From an uncultured Eubacteriales bacterium (lineage in GTDB: Bacteria; Bacillota; Clostridia; Oscillospirales; CAG-272), in NCBI GenBank assembly GCA_900552255.1, contig URZF01000093.1:1-6243 (forward strand): DNA of 6,243 nucleotides, written 5' to 3'. The number at the start of each line of letters is the position of its first letter. Positions within the stretch are counted from its first letter, which is position 1. The position numbers were made by a program, and so were the translations under genes. The notes under the pieces are model-generated. The model ran no database searches and had not been told where the DNA came from. It saw only the letters and a list, made by a program, of their open reading frames with translations. Shown piece by piece: positions 5,445 through 6,243 of the stretch.

Positions 5445-6243
5445 CAGTTTGGCGTGACCTTCGAGTGGAGTGGATGCGTCTGTTTCGGTCCAAGGGAACC
5501 TGGCTGGCATTGCTGGCCGCTTCCGCTGCCCCCTTGGTGGGCTATGGACTCTATCAGCCCGCCGGGGGCGGTACAACCGCGGCCTTGGTTCTTCTGAATC
5601 CCATGCTGACAGGCGCGCTGGGCGGGGCGCTTGCGTTTGCGGTGTTAACTTTGTCAGAGATGAACCGGGTCAAAAAGGGGAGAATGGGACCCTTGACAGA
5701 CAGTGTGGTCTCTCCCCTGCGGATGACTGTGGTTCGGACCGCTGTGCTGATGCTGACCGCAGTGGTGTCCTCTCTGGTGACCAGTCTACTTTACCTTCCC
5801 TATACCTGGTACCGGTTGGGGGAGACCTTTCAGGGAAAGGAATATGTCCAAGTCGTCCTGCTGTTTTTGCTTCCCTTTCTGGAAATGACGGTTTTGGCGG
5901 CTGCTGCGTTTTACCAAATATTCCAGCGGGTGGATGTCTGTGTGCTGCTTCTCCTGGCACTTTTGCTGGTGGGACTGGGCCCTTGGAGTCAGGACACCTA
6001 TTTGCTGTACTGGATGGATTTGTCCAACCTGGGTTTTTCCGGAGACTTAGGCAATACGACGATTTTCCGGCTGGCGTGGTACAGCCGCTTGCTGTGGCTG
6101 TGCCTCTTTGGCGGGCTCTGGATGGGGTCCCTTCTGTGCGTTCGAAACCACGGCAGGGGTATTTTTGGCTCCATGGCTTGCTGTGGGCGAAAGCTCTACT
6201 TGCCGCTGCTGGCGCTTTGTCTTCTGGCAAGCGGAGCTGGCTT
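5441..6243 (+). CDS. Putative ABC-2-type transporter permease, 3' end outside window
   Basis: An open frame runs from the ATG at 5441 to the window edge without a stop (267 complete codons). It encodes a multi-pass membrane protein and is probably the partner of the overlapping ATPase. A short basic N-terminus (WMRLFRSKG) is followed by hydrophobic segments at roughly residues 20-38, 44-71, 98-119, 136-158, 166-181, 212-234 and 251-267. A cytoplasmic-looking loop, EMNRVKKGRMGPLTDSVVSP (73-92), sits between the second and third helices and resembles loops seen in Firmicute ABC-2 permeases; that resemblance is from memory, not a search. The start is fixed by the ATGA overlap with the ATPase stop and GGAGGGG-type purines about 9 bases upstream, implying translational coupling. 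Proline codons are mostly CCC (7 of 9 by hand count), unlike the CCG-rich genes on the left. Substrate unknown; the full gene may continue well past the window. Confidence 0.83.
   Translation, partial: MTVWRDLRVEWMRLFRSKGTWLALLAASAAPLVGYGLYQPAGGGTTAALVLLNPMLTGALGGALAFAVLTLSEMNRVKKGRMGPLTDSVVSPLRMTVVRTAVLMLTAVVSSLVTSLLYLPYTWYRLGETFQGKEYVQVVLLFLLPFLEMTVLAAAAFYQIFQRVDVCVLLLLALLLVGLGPWSQDTYLLYWMDLSNLGFSGDLGNTTIFRLAWYSRLLWLCLFGGLWMGSLLCVRNHGRGIFGSMACCGRKLYLPLLALCLLASGAG

Noticed and set aside
5670..6230. Minus-strand open frame of 186 codons opposite the permease
   Set aside because: Its product is Pro/Ser/Arg-rich and low in hydrophobic order, the usual result of reading the complement of a Leu/Val-rich membrane protein; no start signal.

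Overview
This window looks like chromosomal or metagenomic DNA from a moderately GC-rich Clostridia-type Firmicute (Bacillota). That is an inference from the strong GGAGG-type ribosome binding sites, the AT-rich spacers between GC-richer genes, a single-pass VanY-type carboxypeptidase with a short basic cytoplasmic tail, and a typical Firmicute ABC-ATPase/permease pair. No rRNA, tRNA, CRISPR array or insertion sequence was found.

Positions 67-4761 carry four genes, all on the minus strand. In transcription order they are: a membrane-anchored VanY/LdcB-type D,D-carboxypeptidase (4761-3649) behind a good sigma-A-like promoter (4872-4900); a strong hairpin (3601-3642); a GNAT N-acetyltransferase (3567-3052); an Lhr-core-type superfamily 2 helicase (3055-851), whose start overlaps the GNAT stop as ATGA; and, after an AT-rich 76-base spacer, a DUF5131/phage Gp37-Gp68 'three-Cys-motif' protein (774-67). 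GNAT and helicase are almost certainly translationally coupled. The helicase and the three-Cys-motif protein look like a nucleic-acid-linked pair, but nothing in the window proves a shared function.

Positions from about 4945 to 6243 are on the plus strand and have different codon preferences. They hold the 3' part of an ABC transporter ATPase gene that begins abruptly just before the LSGGQ signature, with no Walker A region. It overlaps, again as ATGA, a multi-pass membrane protein (5441 to the window end) that is probably the ABC-2-type permease. The abrupt loss of the first half of the ATPase against the carboxypeptidase promoter region marks a break near 4941-4970. It is either a real recombination/deletion junction or a chimeric assembly join.

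The main points of interest are that junction, the helicase/DUF5131 neighbourhood, the GNAT-helicase coupling and the structured intergenic hairpins. I did not find a clearly recognisable new defence or mobile system.
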